A DNA stretch of 46,287 bases from Candidatus Magnetominusculus sp. LBB02 (GTDB taxonomy: Bacteria > Nitrospirota > Thermodesulfovibrionia > Thermodesulfovibrionales > Magnetobacteriaceae). A program made the position numbers and the translations under genes. The notes beneath the pieces were generated by a model that searched no databases, was not told the origin of the DNA, and saw only the letters and a list, made by a program, of their open reading frames with translations. This document shows positions 1-8,135 of the stretch, piece by piece (position 1 is the stretch's first letter; each line of letters begins with the position of its first letter). Location of the stretch: positions 1 through 46,287 of the forward strand of contig JAKOEO010000023.1 of NCBI GenBank assembly GCA_022321325.1, given 5' to 3'.

Positions 1-132
1 AAATCAAAGACGACTGCCGTGGCTTGATATTATCTTTCATTTCCATGATTTAGCAATTATCGTAGGAAAATAACATTATGGCATTGCAGCTGTCAATTGT
101 TTTGTTTAGTAAAATATTGGAGTTTATGGTTA

Positions 133-141
133 TGTTATAAT
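133..141 (+). promoter_or_regulatory. extended -10 promoter of the DUF4160/DUF2442 pair
   Basis: TGTTATAAT is a perfect extended -10 element about 50 bases upstream of the first gene of the pair. I see no convincing -35 at the usual 17-base spacing, which is common for extended -10 promoters. The 130 bases before it hold no gene. Confidence 0.55.
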
Positions 142-193
142 ATGGCTGTGCCTATGGCAGGGTAGATACTCTACGTTACCAATGGGAGTGAAG

Positions 194-430
194 ATGCCAA
201 CGGTGTTAAGGGTTGGGCCATATCGCCTTTTCTTTTATTCCGGTGACGGCGATGAGCCTGTGCATATACACGTTGATCGTGATGACAATATTGCCAAATT
301 CTGGCTTGACCCTATAAGATTGCAGGTTAGCGAAGGATTTAATAGAATTGAGATAAGCAATATTTACAAAATTATAAATGAAAATCAGCTAAGATTATTG
401 GAGGCGTGGAATGAGCATTTCGGCAGTTGA
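194..430 (+). CDS. DUF4160 domain protein, probable toxin-antitoxin-like partner
   Basis: This 78-residue protein begins MPTVLRVGPYR and carries the DUF4160 core: a GPYRLFFYSGD start, then DEPVHIHV and a WLDPIRL strand. An in-frame ATG lies 12 bases upstream, but GGGAG sits 5 bases before this second ATG and the family normally starts at MPTVLR. It overlaps the next gene by 20 bases, so the two are probably translationally coupled. DUF4160 and DUF2442 genes commonly occur as adjacent pairs and are often listed among type II toxin-antitoxin candidates. The biochemical role is unproven, and which partner would be the toxin cannot be told from the sequence. Confidence 0.8.
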   Translation: MPTVLRVGPYRLFFYSGDGDEPVHIHVDRDDNIAKFWLDPIRLQVSEGFNRIEISNIYKIINENQLRLLEAWNEHFGS

Positions 431-725
431 AATCAATATCCCAAGCGCCACAAGTGTAACCGTGTCACAAGATTCATTAAGCGTGGATTTGAGTGACGGC
501 AGAACAATTGTTGTTCCAATAGGGTGGTTTCCACGTCTAAGTTATGCCTCTTCAAAAGAGCGGCAGAACTGGAGATTGATAGGCGGCGGGCATGGTATCC
601 ACTGGGTGGATATTGATGAGGACATCAGCGTTGAGGGACTGTTAGCAGGCAGGCAATCAGGGGAAAGCCAGTCTTCTTTTAAAAAATGGCTGCAAACAAG
701 ACAGCATGGCTTGACCTCCGTATGA
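411..725 (+). CDS. DUF2442 domain protein, partner of DUF4160
   Basis: The 104-residue protein shows the DUF2442 pattern: a short strand ending DSLSVDLSDGRTI, the signature VPIGWFPRL, then ERQNWRLIGGGHGIHWVDIDEDISVEGLL. This family is small, cytosolic and usually encoded directly next to DUF4160. The start lies inside the end of the upstream gene, with GGAGG about 5-9 bases before the ATG. A strong hairpin follows the stop, so the pair forms a two-gene unit. Function is inferred only from the recurring pairing. Confidence 0.8.
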   Translation: MSISAVEINIPSATSVTVSQDSLSVDLSDGRTIVVPIGWFPRLSYASSKERQNWRLIGGGHGIHWVDIDEDISVEGLLAGRQSGESQSSFKKWLQTRQHGLTSV

Positions 726-740
726 GGTTTTAAATAAAAA

Positions 741-760
741 GAGGGGTGTTTCCACCCCTC
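741..760. terminator. bidirectional hairpin terminator between convergent genes
   Basis: GAGGGGTG and CACCCCTC form an 8-bp perfect stem with a TTTC loop. An A-rich run lies before it and a T-rich run after it, so it can act on both strands between the DUF2442 gene and the convergent surface-protein gene. Confidence 0.75.
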
Positions 761-779
761 CCTTTATTAATGTTGACTA

Positions 780-2732
780 TTACTTAGGCGCAACTATTTC
801 CCAATTCGTGTCAGACATCGTGGGAAGCGTTACCATTTCTGTTACCTTGATGCCGTTCATCAGCCAGATGATATTTTGGCCGCTGGTCTTGTGCCGCCAT
901 ATGATGTCTGTCATGCCGTCGCCGTTGAAATCTCCTGTGCCGACGATTTCCCAGTTTGTATCTGACAATGTCGGCAGGTACTCATAGCTGCTCTCACTCT
1001 CGCCGCTCATATGCCATATGGCATTGTAGCCGTAGGCAGAGTGCCTCCAGAGGATTGATGTCGTGCCGTCGCCGTAGAAATCCCCCGTGCCTACGATTTC
1101 CCATGACGAATCGCTTAGCGTTGGAAGCAGCAGCACTGACGAAAGCGCTGACTTTTTTATCTTCCACTTGGCGTTATATCCCGTAGTCTTGTGCCGCCAG
1201 ATTATCTCTGTATTGTTGTCGCTTCCTATGTCGCCTGCTGAGACAATTCTCCAGTTCGTATCAGGCACGGTGGCAAGCTGTGCGTAGCCGCTTAGGACAG
1301 AGCTGTTGTCGTTATACTGCCATGTGGCAACAGTGCCGGTCATTTGATTTTGCCATATTATCCCTGTCTTATTGTCCTGGTCTAAGTGCCCCGCACCGGC
1401 AATTCTCCACGACGGGTCATTGACGCTGTCAATATATTTGGCGCTTGAAAAGGTCGTGCCGTTCATAAGCCACACCACGTTATATCCATAGGTGTTGTTT
1501 CTCCACAGGATGTCGGTATTGCCGTCGCCGTCGAAGTCGAACTTGCTCTGCCTGAGCGTCTTGCCGCCCTTAAACGACACGGTAACGGTCTTGTCAGAGG
1601 TTATCGTAAGGCCGCAGAGTGTGTTATAGAGCGAATCGCAGCCAGACCATGAGTCAAACGTCGAGCCGGAATTGGCTGCCGCCGTAAGGGTTATCTGCGC
1701 GCTTGAGCTGTAGCTTGCCGTGCCGGTGTTGCCGCTCCATGTTATTGTGCCTGATGAGGCGGTTACAGAACCTGAACCGGTTCCTGATTTTACAATTGTC
1801 ACCTTGTAGGTGCTTGCGTTATTGAGGCTGAATGTAGCGGTTACGGTCTTAGAGGACGACATGGACACGGTACAGGTGGTTGAGCTTACGCTGTCGCAGC
1901 CTGTCCAGCCTATAAATGTCGAACCGGCAGCGGCTGTTGCCGTCAGATATAGCGCCGTGCCGGAGGCGTATGAACCTGTAGCAGTATTACCGCTCCATGT
2001 CAGTGTACCGGAGCTTGGCGTAACGCTTCCCGACCCCTGACCCGCCTTGATAACGGTGAGGGTGTTATTGCCCTGTGCGTCTTGTGTTACGGTAAATGTC
2101 TGTCCTGCGATAGACATTGTTCCCGTGCGCGATGTCGAACCGGTATTTGCCGAGACGCTGTATGTTACCGTATTGCTTCCTGTAAATGACGACGGCGATG
2201 TTATAGTTATCCAGCTTACGTTACTTCCAGCCGACCATGAGCAAAGGGAATTTGCCGCCGTAACGCCTACGCTGCCATTTCCACCGGCGTATGTGTAACT
2301 TGCGCTTGATGTGTCAATCGTGTATGTCGAGATGCAGGAGCTGCTTGTAAATGAGGCAGTTACGTTTTTGGCCGTTGTCATTGAAACGGTACAGGAAGAA
2401 CCGCTTGTGGAATCGCATCCCGACCAGCTTGAAAACGTTGAGCCGGAACTGGCCGATGCCGTAAGATTAACGGTTGTACCTGACGTATAAGACGCCGTGC
2501 CGGTGCTGCCGCTCCACGAGAGCGCGCCAGAATCTGGCGTAACAGTGCCTGACCCTGTGCCGGATTTCGTGACGGTTAAGGAGTAACTGCTTGTTGTAGA
2601 GCCGTCCCATACGTCTGAGTCCCATACGAGGGTATCCCAGTTACTGCTTGACGCCCATGTAAATGAAGGCACAATCATAACCATACACAGCAATATTAAT
2701 ATTTGTGTTTCCCTGTGTAGTAGTCTTGTCAT
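780..2732 (-). CDS. secreted repeat protein: InlB-type repeats, BACON-like domain, FG-GAP-like repeats
   Basis: The protein has about 650 residues. An N-terminal signal peptide (ILILLCMVMIVPSF) is followed by three copies of an about 75-residue repeat starting LTVTKSGTGSG, each with a conserved Cys pair in GCDS...CTVSM that probably forms a disulphide. A BACON-like beta domain lies between copies 1 and 2. The C-terminal half is a set of FG-GAP/VCBS-like blades with DFDGDGNTDILWR motifs that would bind calcium. The start is set by GGAG 8 bases before the ATG at 2732; a longer in-frame start at 2750 overlaps the upstream gene. The architecture suggests an exported adhesin or surface-layer protein. 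The C-terminal blades are shared with the diheme protein at 12449-13696. Confidence 0.75.
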   Translation of the reverse strand: MTRLLHRETQILILLCMVMIVPSFTWASSSNWDTLVWDSDVWDGSTTSSYSLTVTKSGTGSGTVTPDSGALSWSGSTGTASYTSGTTVNLTASASSGSTFSSWSGCDSTSGSSCTVSMTTAKNVTASFTSSSCISTYTIDTSSASYTYAGGNGSVGVTAANSLCSWSAGSNVSWITITSPSSFTGSNTVTYSVSANTGSTSRTGTMSIAGQTFTVTQDAQGNNTLTVIKAGQGSGSVTPSSGTLTWSGNTATGSYASGTALYLTATAAAGSTFIGWTGCDSVSSTTCTVSMSSSKTVTATFSLNNASTYKVTIVKSGTGSGSVTASSGTITWSGNTGTASYSSSAQITLTAAANSGSTFDSWSGCDSLYNTLCGLTITSDKTVTVSFKGGKTLRQSKFDFDGDGNTDILWRNNTYGYNVVWLMNGTTFSSAKYIDSVNDPSWRIAGAGHLDQDNKTGIIWQNQMTGTVATWQYNDNSSVLSGYAQLATVPDTNWRIVSAGDIGSDNNTEIIWRHKTTGYNAKWKIKKSALSSVLLLPTLSDSSWEIVGTGDFYGDGTTSILWRHSAYGYNAIWHMSGESESSYEYLPTLSDTNWEIVGTGDFNGDGMTDIIWRHKTSGQNIIWLMNGIKVTEMVTLPTMSDTNWEIVAPK

Positions 2733-2736
2733 GGAA

Positions 2737-3387
2737 TTATCTCCGACCAATTGTTATAGGAAGTGCGACGGACGAAGAAGATACCCCTGTTATGGATGAG
2801 TCATTGGGCAGCGCCGCAAATCCAAATGTTGTAAAACCACCGCCCACATTAACGCAGCCGGCACCGTATTGAGACTGGCTATAGGCAGTTATGGTGGTTG
2901 GGGATGTATTTTTTGCGATATAGTAAAGATTCCCCATGCCATCGTTAACAACCTTTCCGGCGAAATAATTAGACATTCCATTAGGAGCGATATAAGTCGC
3001 TCCAGTGCAGCCGGAAGATGTATAAACAAGATTATATATTGTAAGCGCACCGTAAGCATAGGTCTTGTCATAGGTGTTAATTTGCACTATATATCCTTTT
3101 GGATTTAAAAAAGTTGAATCACTTATAAGCGTTCCAAGTTCATTGCCATTGCCGTCCTTTAAGACAATGTTACCATAATTTACATAAGCGAAATTGGAGT
3201 TGACTTCGCTGGATTTTGCGGTTGTCCCAGATGAAAAGGTATATGGCGGGTCGGCGCAGACTGTTGAATTTAAAACGACACACTGAAGTAACATCATAGC
3301 AACTAAGAAAAAGAACCCTGTTGTTTTACATCCAGGCGTTAATAAAGCGGCCGAGATCGGCCTGAAAGACTCATCGCTGCTTCGCAT
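2737..3387 (-). CDS. secreted hypothetical protein, upstream of the repeat adhesin
   Basis: I do not recognise this family. The 216-residue product has a hydrophobic N-terminal segment (FFFLVAMMLLQCVVL) consistent with a signal peptide or anchor, then PPYTFSSGTTAKSSEVNSNFAYV. That motif resembles the FxxGTxAxxxEVNxNF motif common near the start of exported bacterial surface proteins. The rest is beta-rich with two Cys that may pair. A start at 3387 is preferred over a longer in-frame one because GGAGGA sits 6 bases upstream. The stop is 4 bases before the start of the repeat adhesin, so the two are probably co-transcribed. Confidence 0.65.
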   Translation of the reverse strand: MRSSDESFRPISAALLTPGCKTTGFFFLVAMMLLQCVVLNSTVCADPPYTFSSGTTAKSSEVNSNFAYVNYGNIVLKDGNGNELGTLISDSTFLNPKGYIVQINTYDKTYAYGALTIYNLVYTSSGCTGATYIAPNGMSNYFAGKVVNDGMGNLYYIAKNTSPTTITAYSQSQYGAGCVNVGGGFTTFGFAALPNDSSITGVSSSSVALPITIGRR

Positions 3388-3794
3388 GGCATGTCCTCCA
3401 TACAGATATTCGTTTAAGGCCGAAACGGCCTTTTCTATAAGACGATGCAATTTCCGACAAAACAACACCAAACAATCCATGTCTGTTATAACAGTATAAT
3501 AAACTATATGTCAAGCCATTTATAATATAATACTTGATATTACACTGCGGTAACACTCTATAATCTAATATTTGTTACATAAAGTAAACGCCTGATGTTA
3601 ATCGCTATCGCTATATTGTCACTACTAACATAATGATATATATACTATTAAGCAGACATTCGGTTGTATATGTGTGGAACTTACGGGATATCATTTATCC
3701 CCTATTTTTTTATTAAACAAATATTAGTGCAGTAAAATCGTCTCCATGCCCTCATTAAAGATTATATAGCCGTCTCACTCCGTTGACTGTGTTT

Positions 3795-3967
3795 TTTGAC
3801 TTTGAAGGCCAGCCGCCAATAAGCAAGAAGCACGAAAGAGAACTCGCCAAGATGATGGTATTTCTAAGAACACTGCGGAACTGAGCTTTGCCCATGACGT
3901 AATCGGGGAGATTCTTAAAATATTAAAAAAACACCGTATCGTATCCAAAGTTAATCATAATAAATAA
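3795..3967 (+). pseudogene. possible frameshifted gene remnant
   Basis: Two short open stretches in different frames abut here: 3795-3884 (begins FDFEGQPPISKKHEREL, 29 codons) and 3881-3967 (begins LSFAHDVIGEILKIL, 28 codons). Both read like real helical protein, and joining them would need one frameshift. No start codon or ribosome-binding site is visible. I cannot name the family. The rest of 3482-4010 is AT-rich, without a gene or repeat that I can support. Confidence 0.25.
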
Positions 3968-4011
3968 ACCCATTCATTTTCAAAAAACCCTGTGTCCCCT
4001 TAAACAAGACT

Positions 4012-4068
4012 GGATTCCAGCCTCCGCTGGAATGACAGACAAGAAAATACATAATGCATTTGCCCTGC
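4012..4068. repeat. fragment of a miniature inverted-repeat element
   Basis: A palindrome ATTCCAGC-ctcc-GCTGGAAT (4014-4033) is followed by TAATGCATTTGCCCTGC (4052-4068). The latter differs at one base from the terminal inverted repeat of the complete element at 42277-42504. Only one end is recognisable, so this is probably a decayed copy. Confidence 0.5.
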
Positions 4069-4093
4069 GGGGTGAGTTGGTGCTTTTGTAATA

Positions 4094-4123
4094 TTGACCG
4101 ACATGCCCGCTTTATGATACAAT
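4094..4123 (+). promoter_or_regulatory. sigma70-type promoter of the coiled-coil protein gene
   Basis: TTGACC (4094-4099) and TACAAT (4118-4123) are separated by 18 bases and lie 25 bases upstream of the start at 4149. Both hexamers are one mismatch from consensus. Confidence 0.5.
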
Positions 4124-4148
4124 TGTTGTAAGCGAGGCAGATAGATTT

Positions 4149-4697
4149 ATGAATATGACGGTTCGTAGAGCGGTGTTGATGTTGGTGTTTTCTATGGTAT
4201 TGCCTTTGTGGGCATATGCCGGGGACTCGTCTTTCACCCAGCAGGACAGGGAAAGGCTGACACGCCTTGAAGTACGCCTTGACGATGGTTTAAAGGCCAC
4301 TAACCAGCACATAGACGATGGTTTAAAGGCCACTAACCAGCGCATAGACGATGGTTTAAAGGCAACCAATCAGCGTATGGACGACGGGTTTAAGGCCGTC
4401 AATCAGCGTATGGACGACGGGTTTAAGGCCATGAATCAGCGTATGGACGACTTGAATCATCGGATGAACGACTTGAATATAAGAATGAGCGATATGTACG
4501 GATTGATGTATGTCCTGATAGGCGGGATGCTTACCTTAATGGGCTTCATCTTATGGGACAGACGTACCACGCTTGCCCCGGTTGTCAGGAAAAACAGGGA
4601 ATTTGAAGAGAGGGAAGAAAAAGTCGAAAAGATCTTAAAAGAACTCGCCCTGAAGGACCCCAATGTTGCCGAGACCATAAAGCATGTTGGCCTGTAG
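4149..4697 (+). CDS. signal-peptide coiled-coil protein with 11-residue repeats and one membrane helix
   Basis: The 182-residue product starts with a hydrophobic segment (VLMLVFSMVLPLWAYAG) typical of a cleaved signal peptide. It is followed by five copies of an 11-residue hendecad, DDGLKATNQRI, and shorter MNDLN repeats, which together predict a right-handed coiled coil. One membrane helix (LMYVLIGGMLTLMGFILW) and a charged C-terminal helix (EFEEREEKVEKIL) follow. No catalytic motif is visible. The layout suggests a membrane-anchored periplasmic stalk or spacer. It stands alone behind its own promoter. The repeats are nearly identical at DNA level, so copy number may vary between strains. 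Confidence 0.7.
   Translation: MNMTVRRAVLMLVFSMVLPLWAYAGDSSFTQQDRERLTRLEVRLDDGLKATNQHIDDGLKATNQRIDDGLKATNQRMDDGFKAVNQRMDDGFKAMNQRMDDLNHRMNDLNIRMSDMYGLMYVLIGGMLTLMGFILWDRRTTLAPVVRKNREFEEREEKVEKILKELALKDPNVAETIKHVGL
4281..4445 (+). repeat. five tandem 33-bp coding repeats
   Basis: Units start at 4281, 4314, 4347, 4380 and 4413, each beginning GACGA(T/C)GG. The first two differ by a single base. The 33-bp length keeps the reading frame and encodes the 11-residue hendecad, so gain or loss of units would lengthen or shorten the coiled coil without breaking the gene. Confidence 0.9.
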
Positions 4698-4754
4698 CGG
4701 CGGCAAGAACAACCAGCAGTGCGTAATAGATCAAAGACTGCTTGCCTGATTTAG

Positions 4755-7139
4755 TTAATTAAACATCTTATGGCAGTAAGGGCAGAACTTCCATTTTGAA
4801 TTTCTTGGGTTAGAGCACTTGGGGCATTTGTGCTTGAGCGAGCTGCCGCAAAACGGGCAAAACACGAAATCGGCGCTTAACGTGATCTTGCAGTCGGGGC
4901 AGGCAACCACCTCGTCAATATCAGACATATTCGACACCACCCGCAGCACTTCTTCAAGCGATGTTATCCCCCGTCTGGCCTTGTCTATGCCATCTTCAAT
5001 AATAGAAGTCATCCCGGCCTCTACGGCGGCGTGAAGTATGTCGTGTTCGTCGGCGTCATCAAATATTAATTTCTTTACCTTCGTACTTGCGCGCAGGCAT
5101 TCATAAATCCCTATCCTGCCCGCATAGCCGCTTCCGCTGCATTGCTCACACCCCTGCGGTTTATAGAAAACAACCTTAGAATTTATTTGATGTTCCCCTA
5201 TGCCCATCATCATAAACTCATCCATCGAGGGAATATAGTCCTGCTTACACTTGGGACAGAGTTTTCTCACAAGCCGCTGCGCAATCACTCCATTAAGCGA
5301 GGACGACAGGAAGTGGGTTCTTATTCCCATGCCTTTGAGCCTGCTTATGGCCGCTACCGCCGTTGTGGTATGCAGCGTGCTCAGCACAAGATGGCCTGTT
5401 ATCGAGGCTTGAACCGCCACCTCGGCGGTCTCCGGGTCGCGCATCTCGCCCACCATTATTATGTCAGGGTCCTGCCTCAGCACCGAACGCAGCGTAGAGG
5501 CAAATGTAAGGCCGGACTTTTCGGCAATGTTGACCTGAGTGGCCTCTTTCAGATTATATTCCACAGGGTTTTCAATCGTGATAATATTCGTTTTATCATT
5601 GGACAGGCAATTTAACGCGGCAAACAGGGTGGTGCTCTTTCCGCTTCCCGTTGGCCCGGTAACAAGCACAAGCCCCTGCGGCTTTTCTATCATGCCCAAC
5701 GCCAGCGCGTAATCGCTCTCTGACAGGCCTATGTCGCTTAACAAATATTTATTCAATGACAAATCAAGTACCCTGATAACTACCTTTTCCCCAAATTGCG
5801 TAGGCAGCGTTGATACACGCAGATCAATTGGCTTGCCTTCAAAGTTGACTCTGATCCTGCCGTCCTGTGGTATGCGCCGCTCCGCTATGTCCATTTTGGC
5901 CATGACCTTTATCCTTGAGACCAGCGCGGGGGCGGTGGTCTTTGAAAGCTGCGTAAGGCCAATCATGATTCCATCTACGCGAAGCCGCACGCGAAACAGC
6001 TTGTCTCGAGGCTCCATGTGTATATCGCTTGCCTTGCTTTTGACTGCGCTTGAGATTATCTTGTGTACCAGTTGGATAATCGCATGGGAGTTACTGTCGT
6101 GCAGCACCTTGTTTGAGTCTGCGTCCACATCATGCTGTTCGGGTTTTATCTCCAAAGCGGAGGTTGTCACAGCAGTGCCTTTTTCTTGCTCAAACAGCTC
6201 ATTAAGCCTGTCAAACGCATTAATCTCCGTCTGCTTCGTCGCCCAGTTATATGTAGCTTCGCTGAAATGAAATCGAATGGCATTGTCTATTTCAGTCGGC
6301 GTGGAAATCACAACATCCACATCTCTGTTGACCATATACTTGACCTCCCTGATGGTATCAATGTCCATCGGGTCAGCCATAGCTATCTCAACCTTTCGAC
6401 TTGTGGCGGTTATCGGGATAACCATGCGCCTCAGTGCAAATCCCTTATTTATCAGCTTGATGACGTCAGGTTGTATCCCTACAAAGGTCAGATCAACATA
6501 GGGCATGTCAAGCTGTGATGACAGCGTACGCGCAATTTCAATCTCTGTGGAAAAACCCATATGTATGATAACGCTGCCGAGCCTCTTTTTCATCGTCTTT
6601 TGCTTTGCAATGCAGAGGTCAAGCTGTTCCTGAGACAGAACCCCGGTCTCCACAAGAATATCGCCAAGTTTTCTGGGCTTCTTGTTATGGTAATAGTGCT
6701 GAATAGCCCTTCTGATCTCGGACAGGGTCGCCACTATGCGGTGAACCTTCTTGCCGGTAACAAACTCAAGGTCGCCTATAGCTGAAATATCAAGCGGGTC
6801 GCACATGGCTATGATAATCTTTGAATCTACTATTTTGACGGGCATTACAAAGTGCTTCTCAGCCAGCGCTACAGGGACTACTTTAACGGCGTCGGCCTCT
6901 ATAACGGCCTTGGGCAGTTCTATATATTCAAAACCCTGATTGTGCGCAAGCGCGTAGACAATCTCCGTTTCAGTTGTATATGCAAGGTCTATCAGAATTT
7001 TGCCAAGTTTTTCTCCTGTTCGCGCCTGCTCTGCAAGGGCATATGTCAAATCCTTGTCAGTAATTACACCGGCCTCAACCAGAGACTCTCCGAGTTTCTT
7101 TTTGATCTTCGTCTGTGCGGGCTTTGTAGTAGATTTCAT
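4755..7139 (-). CDS. PilB/GspE-type secretion or pilus ATPase with two MshEN domains and C-terminal zinc ribbons
   Basis: This 794-residue cytosolic ATPase would power type IV pilus or type II secretion assembly. Two tandem N-terminal MshEN modules (about 12-150 and 155-300) repeat the KLGxxLVxxGxxxxxxLxxALxxQ pattern, known in related ATPases to bind cyclic di-GMP. Walker A GPTGSGKST is at 495-503, and a Walker B/Asp-box region (IIMVGEMRDPETAEV) lies near 560. The tetracysteine zinc site (CPKC ... CEQC) near 650 is typical of GspE/PilB. After the catalytic core there are two extra zinc ribbons (CPDC...CPFC and CPKC...CPYC), which are not part of the usual family. No other pilus genes are adjacent, so the partner machine is unknown. 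Confidence 0.88.
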   Translation of the reverse strand: MKSTTKPAQTKIKKKLGESLVEAGVITDKDLTYALAEQARTGEKLGKILIDLAYTTETEIVYALAHNQGFEYIELPKAVIEADAVKVVPVALAEKHFVMPVKIVDSKIIIAMCDPLDISAIGDLEFVTGKKVHRIVATLSEIRRAIQHYYHNKKPRKLGDILVETGVLSQEQLDLCIAKQKTMKKRLGSVIIHMGFSTEIEIARTLSSQLDMPYVDLTFVGIQPDVIKLINKGFALRRMVIPITATSRKVEIAMADPMDIDTIREVKYMVNRDVDVVISTPTEIDNAIRFHFSEATYNWATKQTEINAFDRLNELFEQEKGTAVTTSALEIKPEQHDVDADSNKVLHDSNSHAIIQLVHKIISSAVKSKASDIHMEPRDKLFRVRLRVDGIMIGLTQLSKTTAPALVSRIKVMAKMDIAERRIPQDGRIRVNFEGKPIDLRVSTLPTQFGEKVVIRVLDLSLNKYLLSDIGLSESDYALALGMIEKPQGLVLVTGPTGSGKSTTLFAALNCLSNDKTNIITIENPVEYNLKEATQVNIAEKSGLTFASTLRSVLRQDPDIIMVGEMRDPETAEVAVQASITGHLVLSTLHTTTAVAAISRLKGMGIRTHFLSSSLNGVIAQRLVRKLCPKCKQDYIPSMDEFMMMGIGEHQINSKVVFYKPQGCEQCSGSGYAGRIGIYECLRASTKVKKLIFDDADEHDILHAAVEAGMTSIIEDGIDKARRGITSLEEVLRVVSNMSDIDEVVACPDCKITLSADFVFCPFCGSSLKHKCPKCSNPRNSKWKFCPYCHKMFN

Positions 7140-7148
7140 ATCGTCATC

Positions 7149-8099
7149 TCATTGTAAAATCAACGGGGTTTTTAGAAGCACATTGTTTTGAGCCGAACGC
7201 AGCGTGTTCTCAAGCAGCGTGGCTATCGTTACCGGTCCTACTCCGCCAGGAACCGGGGTGATCAGAGACGCCTTTGGGGCAACGCTCTTAAAATCAATAT
7301 CTCCCACAAACGAGCCATCGGGCATTATGTTGATACCTATATCTACAACAACAGCGCCATCTTTTATCATATCTCCTTTTATCAGGCCGGGCACGCCGGT
7401 TGCCGCACAGACTATGTCGGCATTCCTGACGTGTGCCGCAAGGTCGGCTGACGACTTATGGCACACCGTTACGGTGGCCTCTTTTGCGAGCAGCATCAGG
7501 GATAGCGGCTTGCCCACTGCGAGGCTCTTTCCGATTACTACGGCATTTTTCCCTTTTATCTCAACCCCGTAGTGCTCCAAAAGACGTATCACGCCAAACG
7601 GCGTACACGGCAGAAACCCATGCGGTACGCACGCCCTGTTGCGAAAGGCAGAGCTTACCCCGCCGACGAAGTCATCTTTGTCAAATATCTGAAACATTGA
7701 CTCCTCCGCGGCAAACATACCTACCGAGATAGAGCCAAGTCCGTCAACATCTTTCTCAGGGGATATCGCATTTACCACCCGCCGGGGATTTATTCGCCGC
7801 GGGATTGGGAACAGGACAAGCAGGCCGTTTATTCTCTCATCGTTGTTTAACTGGTTTATAGTATTTATTATCTCATTTAGCGAGGCCGTCTCCGGCAGCC
7901 TGTATTCATAGGTCTTTATCCCTACTGTTTTGCTTACCGAAATGGTCGTCTTCAGATATTGTTCGTCCGAGGCGCCTCCGCCGACTTGAATAAGGGCAAG
8001 TCCCACATCTATACCCATCTGACTGAGACTCCCGACACGCCTCTTGACACACGCCTTTATGTCGGCAGCCAGTCTCTTGCCTGACATTAAATTATCCAT
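7149..8099 (-). CDS. folD: FolD-like methylenetetrahydrofolate dehydrogenase/cyclohydrolase with altered active site
   Basis: The 316-residue protein aligns along its length with FolD, which interconverts 5,10-methylene-, methenyl- and 10-formyl-tetrahydrofolate in the cytosol. The NADP site (GKSLAVGKPLSLML), the PEKDVDGL loop with the catalytic Asp, and the C-terminal ITPVPGGVGPVTIATLLENT are intact. Two expected residues are missing. The YxxxK motif reads YLKTT, so the catalytic Lys is Thr, and the QLPLP motif reads LFPIP, so the Gln is Leu. Both matter for cyclohydrolase activity in characterised enzymes. It lies 10 bases upstream of the ATPase gene in a minus-strand run. It may be dehydrogenase-only or have a new role. 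Confidence 0.85.
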   Translation of the reverse strand: MDNLMSGKRLAADIKACVKRRVGSLSQMGIDVGLALIQVGGGASDEQYLKTTISVSKTVGIKTYEYRLPETASLNEIINTINQLNNDERINGLLVLFPIPRRINPRRVVNAISPEKDVDGLGSISVGMFAAEESMFQIFDKDDFVGGVSSAFRNRACVPHGFLPCTPFGVIRLLEHYGVEIKGKNAVVIGKSLAVGKPLSLMLLAKEATVTVCHKSSADLAAHVRNADIVCAATGVPGLIKGDMIKDGAVVVDIGINIMPDGSFVGDIDFKSVAPKASLITPVPGGVGPVTIATLLENTLRSAQNNVLLKTPLILQ

Positions 8100-8135
8100 C
8101 AGTACGCCTCAGTGTAAGACAGAGCCGACCTTTCG

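Noticed and set aside
956-2298. Several plus-strand open frames over the surface-protein gene
   Set aside because: They are shadows of the long minus-strand gene, with no start signals or family patterns.
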